Below are positions 1 through 8,630 of a stretch of DNA of 64,000 bases, piece by piece; position 1 is the stretch's first letter, and the number at the start of each line of letters is the position of its first letter. The position numbers and the translations under genes were made by a program. This DNA comes from Paracoccaceae bacterium (lineage in GTDB: Bacteria; Pseudomonadota; Alphaproteobacteria; Rhodobacterales; Rhodobacteraceae). The notes below the pieces were generated by a model. The model made no database searches, had not been told where the DNA came from, and saw only the letters and a program-made list of their open reading frames with translations. The DNA lies in the NCBI GenBank assembly GCA_019911965.1, contig JAIOJF010000027.1, positions 1 through 64,000 of the forward strand, written 5' to 3'.

Positions 1-31
1 GGGCCAAGGCGGCCAGGCAGCCGCCAGCTAT

Positions 32-682
32 ATGAAGAGCGCTGCTGCCTGGCCGCCGCATCGTGGCGCGCGTCACACCCAAATCCAAAGTGGCCGACTT
101 TTGCGCCGCCCAATGGTCGGATTTTACTCCGCCGTTGACACCGAAGCGCGGAACTTCCTGCTGGACCAGACGGAGGAACCCGTGGTGGCCTTTCTGGACA
201 GCGATGATGCCTGGCATCCCGACCACCTGGCCGATTTCGCAGCCGCCTGCCCTGCCGACAAGTCGGTGTTCTACTTCACCGATTTCCGCCTCGCGCAAAG
301 CCGGCGGCGCATATCCTTCGCGCCGCCGGAACGCCGCCTTGGCTATCTCATCCGCCAGCCGATCCTTCTGTCGTCGGTCATCGTTCAGAAGGGCGATCTG
401 CGGTTTCGCAACATCCGGGCCGAGGATTTCATCTTCAACCACGACGCGATGAAGCGGGCCGAGATCGTCATTCACCACCCTGAAGTCCGCGTGATCTACG
501 ATCAGACCCGCACCGCCCGCAAGACCATGCGGTTTCGGGTACGGCGAACCTACCGGATCATGCAGATCCTGACCGGCAGCCATCTGGCGGCGGCATTCCT
601 GACGCTGCGCTTCATTGCCACTTTCGCGTGGCGCAAGGCCGCCCTGCGCCTTCGCCCGGCAAGCAACGGTGACATCGGGTGA
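32..682 (+). CDS. Partial family 2 glycosyltransferase
   Basis: The product has the GT2 signature VAFLDSDDAWHPDHL near residue 53, preceded by an ARNFLL segment, which is the usual context of the nucleotide-sugar/metal-binding DxD of family 2 glycosyltransferases. A normal GT2 has about 80 residues before this motif, including a Rossmann strand and a VDDGS loop. Here only about 50 residues precede it and they do not resemble that fold. The frame is open back to base 2, so the gene is either cut by the window edge or has a damaged 5' end. The C-terminal half (AEDFIF followed by a basic, possibly amphipathic tail) is unremarkable. Its position beside KpsM/E/T suggests it helps assemble the capsular polysaccharide; the sugar is unknown. 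Confidence 0.6.
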   Translation: MKSAAAWPPHRGARHTQIQSGRLLRRPMVGFYSAVDTEARNFLLDQTEEPVVAFLDSDDAWHPDHLADFAAACPADKSVFYFTDFRLAQSRRRISFAPPERRLGYLIRQPILLSSVIVQKGDLRFRNIRAEDFIFNHDAMKRAEIVIHHPEVRVIYDQTRTARKTMRFRVRRTYRIMQILTGSHLAAAFLTLRFIATFAWRKAALRLRPASNGDIG

Positions 683-716
683 ATGCGTGCCCCTGCTCGC
701 ATGCGATGCGCCTTGG

Positions 717-1520
717 TCAGTTGTTCAGGAATTCCCGGTAATGCCGGTTGAGGAAGACCAGCCCCATCACCAGGCAGATCACCGACACGCCGTAGACGTA
801 TACTTCGGACACATAGGCAGCTTCGTAAGTCGGGTAGAAACCGCGCCGCATCATGCCGACGACATGCACCAGCGGATTGTACCAGAGCACATCCTGGTAA
901 CGCCAGGGGATCTGCTCGAACGTGTAGATGACGGTGGACAGCAGGAACAGGGGCCTGGTCAGGATGTTCCAGATGATCACCCAGATCGGGAATTTCGCCA
1001 TCAGGAAACAGTTCAGTGTGCCGACCCCAAGGCCCAGCGCCGCCGTCATGGCGAAACTGCGCAGGATCGACGGCACATGTAGGATGGATTGCAGCCCGAA
1101 GGCAATATGGATGCCCGTCATCACCACGTAAAACACCATGATATGCGTCAGCAGGTTCAAAAGGAACCGGGCGATGATCGCGTCGGAATAACGTACCCCC
1201 GGATAGCGCAGCAATTGCCGCGAGAACCGGATCGCACGCGATACCTTGCCGGAGGTCTCGTTGAACAGCGAATAGGGCAGATGGCCGGTGGCGTAGAACA
1301 GCATGAAACTGGTGCCCAGCGACGGCGTGCGGATTTTCAGCCCGATCGCGATCACCAGCGTGAACACCGCCAGCGCCCCGATCGGTTGCAGCACCGCCCA
1401 GATATATCCGCCAGGCGATTTGCCGTAGGTCGTTGCCATCTCGCGCAGGATCAGCGCCATGATGGTACGGCCGGTCTTGAATTTGCGCGGGCTCTGGGCC
1501 GGAAAGCTGGTATCGGTCAT
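717..1520 (-). CDS. kpsM: Capsular polysaccharide ABC exporter permease, KpsM family
   Basis: The 267-residue protein has about six hydrophobic segments (roughly residues 40-60, 70-85, 118-142, 150-172, 178-198 and 235-258) and the ABC-2 permease layout of KpsM/Wzm proteins, with a short cytoplasmic N-terminus running into GKSPGGYIWAVLQP. KpsM forms the inner-membrane channel that, with the ATPase KpsT, moves lipid-linked capsular polysaccharide to the periplasm. It is divergent from kpsE-kpsT with 99 bp between the starts, so both units could share a control region. The ATG at 1520 follows a GGGGCAAG stretch that can act as ribosome binding site. Family assignment is strong; the transported polymer is not known. 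Confidence 0.88.
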   Translation of the reverse strand: MTDTSFPAQSPRKFKTGRTIMALILREMATTYGKSPGGYIWAVLQPIGALAVFTLVIAIGLKIRTPSLGTSFMLFYATGHLPYSLFNETSGKVSRAIRFSRQLLRYPGVRYSDAIIARFLLNLLTHIMVFYVVMTGIHIAFGLQSILHVPSILRSFAMTAALGLGVGTLNCFLMAKFPIWVIIWNILTRPLFLLSTVIYTFEQIPWRYQDVLWYNPLVHVVGMMRRGFYPTYEAAYVSEVYVYGVSVICLVMGLVFLNRHYREFLNN

Positions 1521-1619
1521 CTTGCCCCATCAGCCGGGAACAACTGGATTTGCCCTGTCGCATTCGCTAGGAATGGGTTGGGGCGTCTTATGTGACACCG
1601 ATCTTTACAGGATTTACTG

Positions 1620-2987
1620 TTGGAAGAACAGGAGCAACCCACCAGCGAACCAACTGACGAGCCCACCGGCGCGACGGATGGTCAGGCACCGAACAAACGT
1701 GCACGCAAGCGCAAGGCCGAACAGGCCGAAGGCAGCAACCGTCGCAACCAGCGGGCCCGCGCCCGGGTGAAAGCGGCCAAGGCCGAAGACGCCGCTGCGG
1801 CGGCACAATCCGGGGCAGCCGATCCGGCGGATGCCGCCCCTCGCGGGCGAAGCGGCGCGGTCCGCGCCGTGGCAGAACCGGCGCGGATGAAGATGCGGCA
1901 CTGGGGCGTGATCCTCAGCTTCCTGTTGCTGGTCTGCGCGCCCTCCGGCGTGACCTGGTGGTATCTGGAGGAACGCGCCGCGGATCAATACGCCTCGACC
2001 ATCGGCTTTTCCGTCCGCAAGGAGGAGATGGGATCGGCGGTCGAGGTTCTGGGCGGCATTACCGGGCTGTCCTCGGATTCGTCGAAAGACACCGATATCC
2101 TTTATGAATTTATCCAGAGCCAGAAGATCGTCGAACTGATCGACAAGCGGATGGACCTGCGCGCGCTTTATTCCGTGCCCTATCATCACGACCCGGTCTT
2201 TGCGCTGAAGCCCGATGCTTCGATCGAGGATCTGGTGGCCTATTGGGACCGCATGGTGAAGATTTTCTACGACGGCGGCAACGGATTGCTGGAAATCCGG
2301 GTGAACGCGTTCGATGCCCGAGACGCGCAGGCGATTGCGGCGGCGATTTTCGAGGAAAGCTCGCTGATGATCAACCGCCTGTCGGCGATCGCCCGCGAGG
2401 ATGCGACCCGCTACGCCAAGATCGAACTGGACGAGGCGGTGCAGCGCCTGAAGGAAACCCGCCAGGCGATCACAGAGTTTCGCAACCGCGCGCAGATCGT
2501 CGACCCCAACGCCGATATCCAGAGCCAGATGGGCCTGCTGAACACGCTGCAACAACAGCTCGCCAGCGCCCTGATCGAGCTGGACCTGTTAAAGGACACC
2601 GCCCGCCAGACCGACCCGAGGATCGAACAGGCCACCCGCAAGATCGCCGTGATCGAGGCGCGCATCGCCGATGAGCGCAACAAGTTCAGCATCGGCGGCA
2701 GCGGCGGTGGCGAGGCCTTTGCTACGTTGGTCAGCGAATATGAAGGGCTTCAGGTCGAACGCGAATTTGCCGAGCAAAGCTATCTGGCGGCGCAATCCGC
2801 CTATAACGGGGCGCGCGCCGAAGCGCAGCGGCAAAGCCGCTATCTGGCGGCCTATGTCGAGCCGACCCTGGCGGAAACAGCGCAATATCCCCAGCGGCTG
2901 ACCCTGCTGGGCCTCGTTGCGCTGTTCATCCTGGTCATCTGGTCGATCCTCGTTCTCGTCTATTACAGCATCAAGGACCGCCGCTAG
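1620..2987 (+). CDS. kpsE: Capsule polysaccharide export inner-membrane protein, KpsE/RkpR family
   Basis: This polysaccharide co-polymerase-type protein should span the periplasm and link the KpsMT exporter to the outer-membrane channel. It has a transmembrane segment at about residues 96-115, a periplasmic part with heptad-rich helices (about 260-340), and a second membrane segment at about 425-448 followed by a short cytoplasmic KDRR tail. The first 90 residues are an unusually long, low-complexity, Lys/Arg/Ala-rich cytoplasmic extension. I start at TTG 1620, which has AGGA about 6 nt upstream; the next Met codons (residues 90 and 92) would remove this extension but keep the membrane anchor, so the start is uncertain. 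It is 3 nt from kpsT. Confidence 0.82.
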   Translation: MEEQEQPTSEPTDEPTGATDGQAPNKRARKRKAEQAEGSNRRNQRARARVKAAKAEDAAAAAQSGAADPADAAPRGRSGAVRAVAEPARMKMRHWGVILSFLLLVCAPSGVTWWYLEERAADQYASTIGFSVRKEEMGSAVEVLGGITGLSSDSSKDTDILYEFIQSQKIVELIDKRMDLRALYSVPYHHDPVFALKPDASIEDLVAYWDRMVKIFYDGGNGLLEIRVNAFDARDAQAIAAAIFEESSLMINRLSAIAREDATRYAKIELDEAVQRLKETRQAITEFRNRAQIVDPNADIQSQMGLLNTLQQQLASALIELDLLKDTARQTDPRIEQATRKIAVIEARIADERNKFSIGGSGGGEAFATLVSEYEGLQVEREFAEQSYLAAQSAYNGARAEAQRQSRYLAAYVEPTLAETAQYPQRLTLLGLVALFILVIWSILVLVYYSIKDRR

Positions 2988-2990
2988 GCC

Positions 2991-3683
2991 ATGATCCGGC
3001 TTGAAAACCTGTACAAGACCTTCGTGCTGCGCGGACAACACAAGGTGATTGCCGACAACATCAATGTGACCTTTCCCACTGGTGTCAGTGTCGGGTTGAT
3101 GGGGCGCAACGGGGCCGGCAAGTCCAGCCTGTTGTCGATGATCGCAGGCACGCTGGACCCCGATGCCGGCGAGATCGTCTCCACCGGCACGATTTCATGG
3201 CCGGTCGGGTTCGCCGGGTCGTTCCACAAGGACCTGACGGGCGCGCAGAACGTACGCTTCATCGCAAGGGTCTATGGCGTGGATACCGGCTCGCTGGTCG
3301 ATTTCGTGAAGGACTTCGCGGAACTCGGCAAGCATTTCCACCTGCCCTTCGGCACCTATTCCTCGGGCATGCGATCACGTCTGGCATTTGGTCTGTCGAT
3401 GGGCATCCGCTTTGATACCTATCTGGTGGACGAGGTCACCTCCGTCGGCGACAGCGATTTCAAGACCAAGGCGCGGCGGGTCTTCCAGCAGCGCATGGCC
3501 GAAAGCGGGGCCATTGTCGTCACCCATTCGGTGCGCATGGTGCGCCGCATGTGTCAGGCCGGAGCGGTACTGGAGAACGGGCATCTGACCTATTATGACG
3601 ATGTCGAAGCCGCTATCGCGCATCACAAGCGCAATATGGGCGACGATGACGACGGGGATGACGATGACGACGAGGGGTTCTGA
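2991..3683 (+). CDS. kpsT: Capsular polysaccharide ABC exporter ATPase, KpsT family
   Basis: The ATP-binding subunit powering KpsM. Walker A is GRNGAGKSS (residues 38-46), the ABC signature is YSSGMRS (123-129), Walker B ends in YLVDEV (144-149) and the switch His is in VTHS (His179). The 230-residue length fits KpsT/Wzt proteins that lack the C-terminal polysaccharide-binding domain. Starting 3 nt after kpsE, it is surely cotranscribed. The C-terminus is unusual: residues 218-228 are almost entirely Asp, a highly acidic tail not part of the catalytic fold. Such tails vary in this family and its role is unknown. Confidence 0.92.
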   Translation: MIRLENLYKTFVLRGQHKVIADNINVTFPTGVSVGLMGRNGAGKSSLLSMIAGTLDPDAGEIVSTGTISWPVGFAGSFHKDLTGAQNVRFIARVYGVDTGSLVDFVKDFAELGKHFHLPFGTYSSGMRSRLAFGLSMGIRFDTYLVDEVTSVGDSDFKTKARRVFQQRMAESGAIVVTHSVRMVRRMCQAGAVLENGHLTYYDDVEAAIAHHKRNMGDDDDGDDDDDEGF

Positions 3684-3688
3684 GTAAC

Positions 3689-4576
3689 CTACCAGGCCGA
3701 GGGTGCCACGAACTCGTCACGGGCATAGCCCTGCACGAACAGCAAGGCGGTCAGATCGCCGTAATTGATCCTGATATCGCAGGCCGCCGCCACCGAAGGC
3801 TTGGCATGCAGCGCCACGCCGGCACCCGCCAGCCCCAGCATGCCGAGATCGTTCGCACCATCGCCCACCGCGATCACGTCGTCGGGCACCAGCCCGCGCG
3901 CCGCCGTGATCTCGTGCAAGGCCTGCACCTTCGCCTCGCGCCCCAGGATCGGCGGCAATACCCGCCCGGTCAGCTTGCCATCGACGATTTCAAGCGTATT
4001 GGCGCGGTTTTCATCAAAGCCCAGGCCACGCGCCACCGCCTCGGTGAAGACGGTGAAACCACCCGAGACCAGCGCACACCAGGCCCCGTTCGCCTTCATC
4101 GTGGCCAAAAGGTCCGGCCCCCCCGGCATCGCGGTGATGCGGGTTTCCAGCACCGTGTCGATCACCGCTTCGGGCAGACCCGCCAGCAGGCCGACCCGCT
4201 CGGCCAAAGCCGATTCGAAATTCAACTCGCCGTTCATCGCCCGTGCGGTGATCGCCGCCACGCGTTCGCCCACGCCTGCCTCGGCGGCAAGTTCGTCAAT
4301 GCATTCCTGCTGGATCATGGTTGAATCCATATCCGCCAGCAGCATCTTCTTGCGCCGCCCGGCATCCTTCTGAATCACCAGATCAATGCCGCGATCCTGC
4401 AATTGCTGCCACAACTTGCCCTCGCGAAACGGACGCGCGGCAATCGGAAACTCGCAGGCGACGCCTTCCTGCAACCATCGGAATTCACCGCCATCCAGTT
4501 CCTTGTGATACGGCAGCACATTGGCCGTGGTCAGGACCGGTTCGGTTGGATTGGTTATCAGCGTTGCAACGAACAT
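3689..4576 (-). CDS. serB: Phosphoserine phosphatase
   Basis: Catalyses the last step of serine synthesis, O-phospho-L-serine to L-serine. The HAD nucleophile motif DMDST begins at Asp82 (nucleophile Asp82, acid/base Asp84), followed by the family-typical EECIDEL-like stretch; the Mg-binding motif GDGANDLGML lies near residue 240. The first 75 residues form the small N-terminal domain seen in the longer bacterial SerB proteins; total length is 295. The gene faces away from serC-serA, so the whole phosphorylated pathway sits in 4 kb. Its stop is 5 nt from the kpsT stop (convergent). Start ATG 4576. Confidence 0.95.
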   Translation of the reverse strand: MFVATLITNPTEPVLTTANVLPYHKELDGGEFRWLQEGVACEFPIAARPFREGKLWQQLQDRGIDLVIQKDAGRRKKMLLADMDSTMIQQECIDELAAEAGVGERVAAITARAMNGELNFESALAERVGLLAGLPEAVIDTVLETRITAMPGGPDLLATMKANGAWCALVSGGFTVFTEAVARGLGFDENRANTLEIVDGKLTGRVLPPILGREAKVQALHEITAARGLVPDDVIAVGDGANDLGMLGLAGAGVALHAKPSVAAACDIRINYGDLTALLFVQGYARDEFVAPSAW

Positions 4577-4900
4577 GGATCGGCCCCGGATCAGTTTCCC
4601 GCCGTCGCATAACCCAATTCCAGCGCAGCGACCAGCCCCGCGTCAGTGCAGGACCGGCGGCGGCGTATTGATCCGCACACCCGGTCTGCCGGACTGGCGC
4701 ACTGGCACCAACCCGGCCCAATGACTTTCGCAAAGGCGCAAGTTTCGTATCGTGAACATCGCGGCGGAAATGATGTCGGAAAATGCCCGCAAACCGCCGC
4801 TTTGCCGTTTTTTCCCTCTTGTTGCGGCGCGTGAAGCCCCGTATCTGCGATCCCGGGACACCCCTCCCCAACGAGGGGCAATTATCTGTGAGGGTAACTC
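4577..4900. other. 324-bp divergent intergenic region serB/serC
   Basis: This is the only stretch over 300 bp without a gene. Its right end (about 4840-4900) holds the putative serC leader. The rest should contain the serB and serC promoters; I could not pick out convincing -35/-10 boxes by eye. Short open frames occur on both strands but none has both a ribosome binding site and a recognisable product. Confidence 0.5.
4840..4900 (+). ncRNA. Putative serC leader RNA
   Basis: Directly before the serC start is a hairpin with a six-base-pair stem CCCCTC (4861-4866) / GAGGGG (4873-4878) and a CCCAAC loop, then a short AT-rich linker and the ribosome binding site AGGG (4891-4894). A conserved serC leader motif is known upstream of serC-serA operons in alphaproteobacteria (Rfam serC family, found by comparative genomics). 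The gene context here matches exactly. I matched it from memory of that family and the visible stem, not by covariance search, and the left boundary is a guess. Confidence 0.5.
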
Positions 4901-6046
4901 ATGACGACCAGCAAAAGACCGGCTACGCTTCCGGCAAATCCCCGATTTTCCTCCGGCCCCTGCACCAAACCGAAAGGTTGGAGCGCCGCCGTCCTGCCCG
5001 CCGACGCGCTTGGCCGCTCGCACCGGGCCGCCATCGGCAAGGCCCGCCTGAAAGCCGCGATCGACGGCACCCGCGAGGTTCTGGGCATTCCCGACGATTA
5101 CCGTATCGGCATCGTGCCAGCCTCGGATACCGGGGCGGTTGAAATGGCGCTCTGGTCGATGCTGGGGGCGCGCGGTGTCGACATGCTGGCCTGGGAAAGT
5201 TTCGGTTCCGGCTGGATCACCGATGTGGTGAAGCAGCTGAAACTGGACGCCACGCGCCACGAGGCCGCCTATGGCCTGCTGCCCGACCTGTCAAAGGTCA
5301 ATTTCGACAACGACGTGGTGTTCACCTGGAACGGCACCACCTCGGGCGTTCGCGTCCCCAACGGCACCTGGATCGCCGCCGACCGCGCCGGCCTGACGAT
5401 CTGTGATGCCACCAGCGCCGCCTTCGCCGTCGATCTGCCCTGGGACAAACTGGATGTCACCACCTTCTCCTGGCAGAAAGTGCTGGGCGGTGAAGGTGCG
5501 CATGGGATGCTGATCCTGTCGCCCCGCGCGGTGGAGCGGCTGGAAAGCTACGTTCCGGCCTGGCCCCTGCCGAAGATTTTCCGCATGACCAAGGGCGGCA
5601 AGCTGATCGAGGGGATTTTCGTCGGCGAGACGATCAACACGCCGTCGATGCTGGCGGTCGAGGATTACCTCTACGCGCTGGACTGGGCGAAACAACAGGG
5701 CGGCCTGCAAGGCCTGATCGCCCGCGCCGATGCCAATGCCGCCGCGATCTTTGAGTTCTGCGAGGCGCGCGACTGGATCGACAATCTGGCGGAAGACAAG
5801 GCGACAAGGTCCAACACCAGCGTCTGCCTGAAATTCACCGATCCGCGCATCAAGGATGGTGCCACCTTCGCCAAGGCCGTCGCCAAACGGCTGGAAGCGG
5901 ACGGCGCGGCGCTGGATGTCGGCGCGTACCGCGATGCCCCGCCGGGCCTGCGCATCTGGTGCGGCGGCACGGTGGAAACCAGCGATATCAAGGCCATGCT
6001 GCCCTGGCTGGACCACGCGTTCAACGCCGAGATCGGTGCGCAATAG
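4901..6046 (+). CDS. serC: Phosphoserine aminotransferase
   Basis: Converts 3-phosphohydroxypyruvate plus glutamate to O-phosphoserine (second step of serine synthesis) and can also serve pyridoxine synthesis. It is a 381-residue class V PLP aminotransferase of the type common in alphaproteobacteria, starting with the family-typical [15 protein letters not shown]; the PLP lysine is Lys193 in [15 protein letters not shown]. The start ATG 4901 follows AGGG with 6 nt spacing. It is the first gene of the serC-serA operon, behind the putative leader RNA. Confidence 0.95.
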   Translation: MTTSKRPATLPANPRFSSGPCTKPKGWSAAVLPADALGRSHRAAIGKARLKAAIDGTREVLGIPDDYRIGIVPASDTGAVEMALWSMLGARGVDMLAWESFGSGWITDVVKQLKLDATRHEAAYGLLPDLSKVNFDNDVVFTWNGTTSGVRVPNGTWIAADRAGLTICDATSAAFAVDLPWDKLDVTTFSWQKVLGGEGAHGMLILSPRAVERLESYVPAWPLPKIFRMTKGGKLIEGIFVGETINTPSMLAVEDYLYALDWAKQQGGLQGLIARADANAAAIFEFCEARDWIDNLAEDKATRSNTSVCLKFTDPRIKDGATFAKAVAKRLEADGAALDVGAYRDAPPGLRIWCGGTVETSDIKAMLPWLDHAFNAEIGAQ

Positions 6047-6053
6047 CGCGCCG

Positions 6054-6072
6054 CCCCGGACCCGATCCGGGG
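6054..6072. repeat. Short palindromic hairpin between serC and serA
   Basis: CCCCGGA (6054-6060) and TCCGGGG (6066-6072) form a perfect 7-bp inverted repeat with a 5-nt loop, lying 8 nt after the serC stop and 45 nt before serA. There is no T-run, so it is more likely an RNA processing or stability element, or a REP-like intergenic palindrome, than a terminator. Confidence 0.4.
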
Positions 6073-6116
6073 CCTCCCCCATAAAAGACATGAACCCGAC
6101 CTGAAGGACCCATCAA

Positions 6117-7712
6117 ATGGCCCCCCGCGTACTCATCTCCGACAAGCTCTCCCCCGCCGCCATCCAGATTTTCAAGGATCGCGGCATTGACGTCGATTTC
6201 CAGCCCGACCTTGGCAAGGACAAGGACAGGCTGGCCGAAGTGATCGGCAATTATGACGGTCTCGCCATCCGCTCGGCCACCAAGGTCACCGAGAAGATCC
6301 TGGCCAATGCCACCAACCTCAAGGTGATCGGCCGCGCCGGCATCGGCACCGACAATATCGACAAGGAAGCGGCCTCGAAAAAGGGCGTGATCGTGATGAA
6401 CACGCCGTTCGGCAACATGATCACCACCGCCGAACACGCCATCGCCATGATGTTCGCGGTGGCACGGCAATTGCCCGAGGCCAGCGCCTCGACCCATGCC
6501 GGCAAATGGGAGAAATCCCGCTTCATGGGGGTCGAGCTGACCGCCAAGACGCTGGGCGTGATCGGGGCCGGCAATATCGGCGGCATCGTCTGCGACCGCG
6601 CACGCGGGCTGAAGATGAAGGTGATCGCCTATGATCCGTTCCTGTCGGAAGAAAAAGCCGACAAGATGGGGATCGAAAAGGTGGAGCTGGACGACCTGCT
6701 TGCGCGTGCCGATTTCATCACCCTGCATGTGCCGCTGACCGACCAGACCCGCAACATCCTGTCGGCGGAAAACCTGGCGAAAACCCGCAAGGGTGTACGC
6801 ATCATCAACTGTGCCCGTGGCGGGCTGGTGGACGAGGCAGCGCTGGCGGAATTGCTGAAATCCGGCCATGTCGCCGGCGCCGCGTTCGACGTCTTTTCGG
6901 TTGAACCGGCAGTTGAGAATCCGCTGTTCAACCTGCCGAACGTGGTCTGCACGCCGCACTTGGGGGCCGCCACCACCGAAGCGCAGGAAAACGTGGCGCT
7001 GCAAGTGGCCGAGCAGATGTCGAACTACCTGCTGACCGGTGCGGTGGAAAACGCCCTGAACATGCCGTCGGTGACGGCGGAAGAGGCCAAGGTGATGGGC
7101 CCCTGGCTGAAACTCGCCGGCCATCTCGGCAGCTTTGCCGGGCAATCCACCGCGGAGCCGATCAAGGCGATCAACATCCTTTATGACGGCGTGGCGGCGA
7201 CGATGAACCTAGAGGCGCTGAACTGCGCGGTGATCGCGGGCATCATGAAATCGGTCAACCCGGATGTGAACATGGTCTCCGCGCCGGTAATCGCCAAGGA
7301 ACGCGGCATAAAGATTTCGACCACCAATCAGGACAAGTCCGGTGCCTTCGATGGCTATATCAAGGTGACAATCGTCACCGAGAAACGCGAGCGCACCATT
7401 GCCGGATCGGTGTTTTCCGACGGCAAACCGCGCTTCATCCAGATCAAGGGCATCAATATCGACGCCGAGATCGGGCGTTACATGGTCTATACCACCAACA
7501 AGGATGTCCCCGGCATCATCGGTGCGCTGGGGCAGACGATGGGCGCAAGCGGCGTCAACATCGCCAACTTCACGCTGGGCCGCACCGGGGTCGGCGGCGA
7601 TGCGATCGCGCTGCTCTATGTCGACCAGCCGATCCCCGACGACGTGCTGGCCGCCCTGGCCGCGACCGGCAAGTTCGAGCAGATCAAGCCGCTGGAATTC
7701 GACGTCGCCTGA
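6117..7712 (+). CDS. serA: D-3-phosphoglycerate dehydrogenase
   Basis: First committed step of serine synthesis: NAD-dependent oxidation of 3-phosphoglycerate. It is the long (531-residue) SerA type. The substrate domain has RAGIGTDNID (73-82), the nucleotide-binding motif is GAGNIGG (150-156), the catalytic Arg is in NCARGGLVDE (about 238) and the catalytic His in TPHLGAATTEAQ (about 287). An intervening domain (about 320-450) and a C-terminal ACT domain (about 457-531, VPGIIGALGQTMG) follow, which in this family can mediate serine feedback. AAGGA lies about 8 nt before ATG 6117. It is 70 bp downstream of serC in the same operon. Confidence 0.96.
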   Translation: MAPRVLISDKLSPAAIQIFKDRGIDVDFQPDLGKDKDRLAEVIGNYDGLAIRSATKVTEKILANATNLKVIGRAGIGTDNIDKEAASKKGVIVMNTPFGNMITTAEHAIAMMFAVARQLPEASASTHAGKWEKSRFMGVELTAKTLGVIGAGNIGGIVCDRARGLKMKVIAYDPFLSEEKADKMGIEKVELDDLLARADFITLHVPLTDQTRNILSAENLAKTRKGVRIINCARGGLVDEAALAELLKSGHVAGAAFDVFSVEPAVENPLFNLPNVVCTPHLGAATTEAQENVALQVAEQMSNYLLTGAVENALNMPSVTAEEAKVMGPWLKLAGHLGSFAGQSTAEPIKAINILYDGVAATMNLEALNCAVIAGIMKSVNPDVNMVSAPVIAKERGIKISTTNQDKSGAFDGYIKVTIVTEKRERTIAGSVFSDGKPRFIQIKGINIDAEIGRYMVYTTNKDVPGIIGALGQTMGASGVNIANFTLGRTGVGGDAIALLYVDQPIPDDVLAALAATGKFEQIKPLEFDVA

Positions 7713-7717
7713 TCTTT

Positions 7718-7751
7718 GCGGGGGTGGCCTGCCGAAGTCGGCCGTCCCCGC
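7718..7751. terminator. Hairpin between convergent serA and sulfotransferase genes
   Basis: Arms at 7718-7729 and 7740-7751 pair over 12 positions (10 Watson-Crick, 2 G-U), with a 10-nt loop, in the 42-bp gap between two convergent stop codons. No T-run follows on either strand, so it may be a Rho-assisted or mRNA-protecting stem. Confidence 0.35.
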
Positions 7752-7754
7752 GCC

Positions 7755-8501
7755 TTACCCCTGCCCTGCCTCGTGACGGTAGCGCTCCATCCAGTCACGG
7801 CTGAGCGCATCGGCCAGCTTCGCCACATCCGGCACCACCCGGCCGATCTCGGGCATTGGTAGTCCAAGATCGCCGCAGATCCCGGCGAGAACGCCCGCCG
7901 GATCGCCCGCAAGCGCCTCGTAGCTGACTTGAAGTGGCCGAATGCCTTCGGCGGCGAACCATTCCTGCCAGGCCGCATCGAAAGCAGACATTTGCCCGAC
8001 AGCAGCCCGTAGCCGGGCGAAATCGTAAACCGGCTCGGCAGCCGGAGCCAACCGCTCGATCTCGGTGCCATCGGGGGCCTTGTGCCAAAGCCCTTCCTGC
8101 TCGGCCCGCACCAGCGATACCGCCTGCGCCAGTTTGTCCTGCCGCGCAAGGTGTACATAGCGTACCCGCCCGAACGCATTGTCAAACCGCGCCGCATCCG
8201 ATTTCAGCCCGAGGTAGAGGCCATCCAGGATCGCCTGCAACTCCTCAAGGTTTTCGCGCATCAACCGCATGGCGAACAGGTCTGTGCCGCCCCGGCCCGC
8301 ACGGATCGCGGCGGCCAGATATCCGGCCTCGCCCGATTGCCCGCTCAGCCCCCATTCTCTGACCCAATCCCCGCGTGACTGGCGACGGTAAAACGAATCC
8401 GGCGCACCCATATACCCGGTTGCCTTCAGCAATCCGCATAGCAGCGTGCTGCCGGTACGCGGCGTGCCGCAGATGATCAGTGCCTCCGGTCCGTCAGCCA
8501 T
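7755..8501 (-). CDS. Stf0-type sulfotransferase family protein
   Basis: The N-terminal LIICGTPRTGSTLLCGLL (about residues 8-25) is the P-loop-like 5'-phosphosulfate binding motif of PAPS-dependent sulfotransferases in the form seen in the Stf0 (trehalose 2-sulfotransferase) family. RYVHLARQDKLAQAVS (about 114-129) matches the second PAPS-contact region. Length 248 fits the family. The acceptor is unknown; given the nearby capsule genes a sugar is possible, but this is only inference from position. Start ATG 8501 has GAAAGG about 7 nt upstream. Divergent from the lytic transglycosylase gene, with 129 bp between. Confidence 0.8.
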   Translation of the reverse strand: MADGPEALIICGTPRTGSTLLCGLLKATGYMGAPDSFYRRQSRGDWVREWGLSGQSGEAGYLAAAIRAGRGGTDLFAMRLMRENLEELQAILDGLYLGLKSDAARFDNAFGRVRYVHLARQDKLAQAVSLVRAEQEGLWHKAPDGTEIERLAPAAEPVYDFARLRAAVGQMSAFDAAWQEWFAAEGIRPLQVSYEALAGDPAGVLAGICGDLGLPMPEIGRVVPDVAKLADALSRDWMERYRHEAGQG

Positions 8502-8630
8502 CCCTTGCCCTTTCTGTCATGAACCTGCCGCGCCTTTCCGGTCACAGATGAATGAACGCATGTCGGCACCACTTGCCTCGCCTTGTGCCGCTGCTATCGT
8601 GACCGAACCCGTGGTATCAAGAGGTAGATT

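Noticed and set aside
7718-7751. Hairpin after serA as a riboswitch or small RNA
   Set aside because: It lies in a 42-bp gap between convergent stops and has G-U pairs; a terminator-like stem is the simpler reading.
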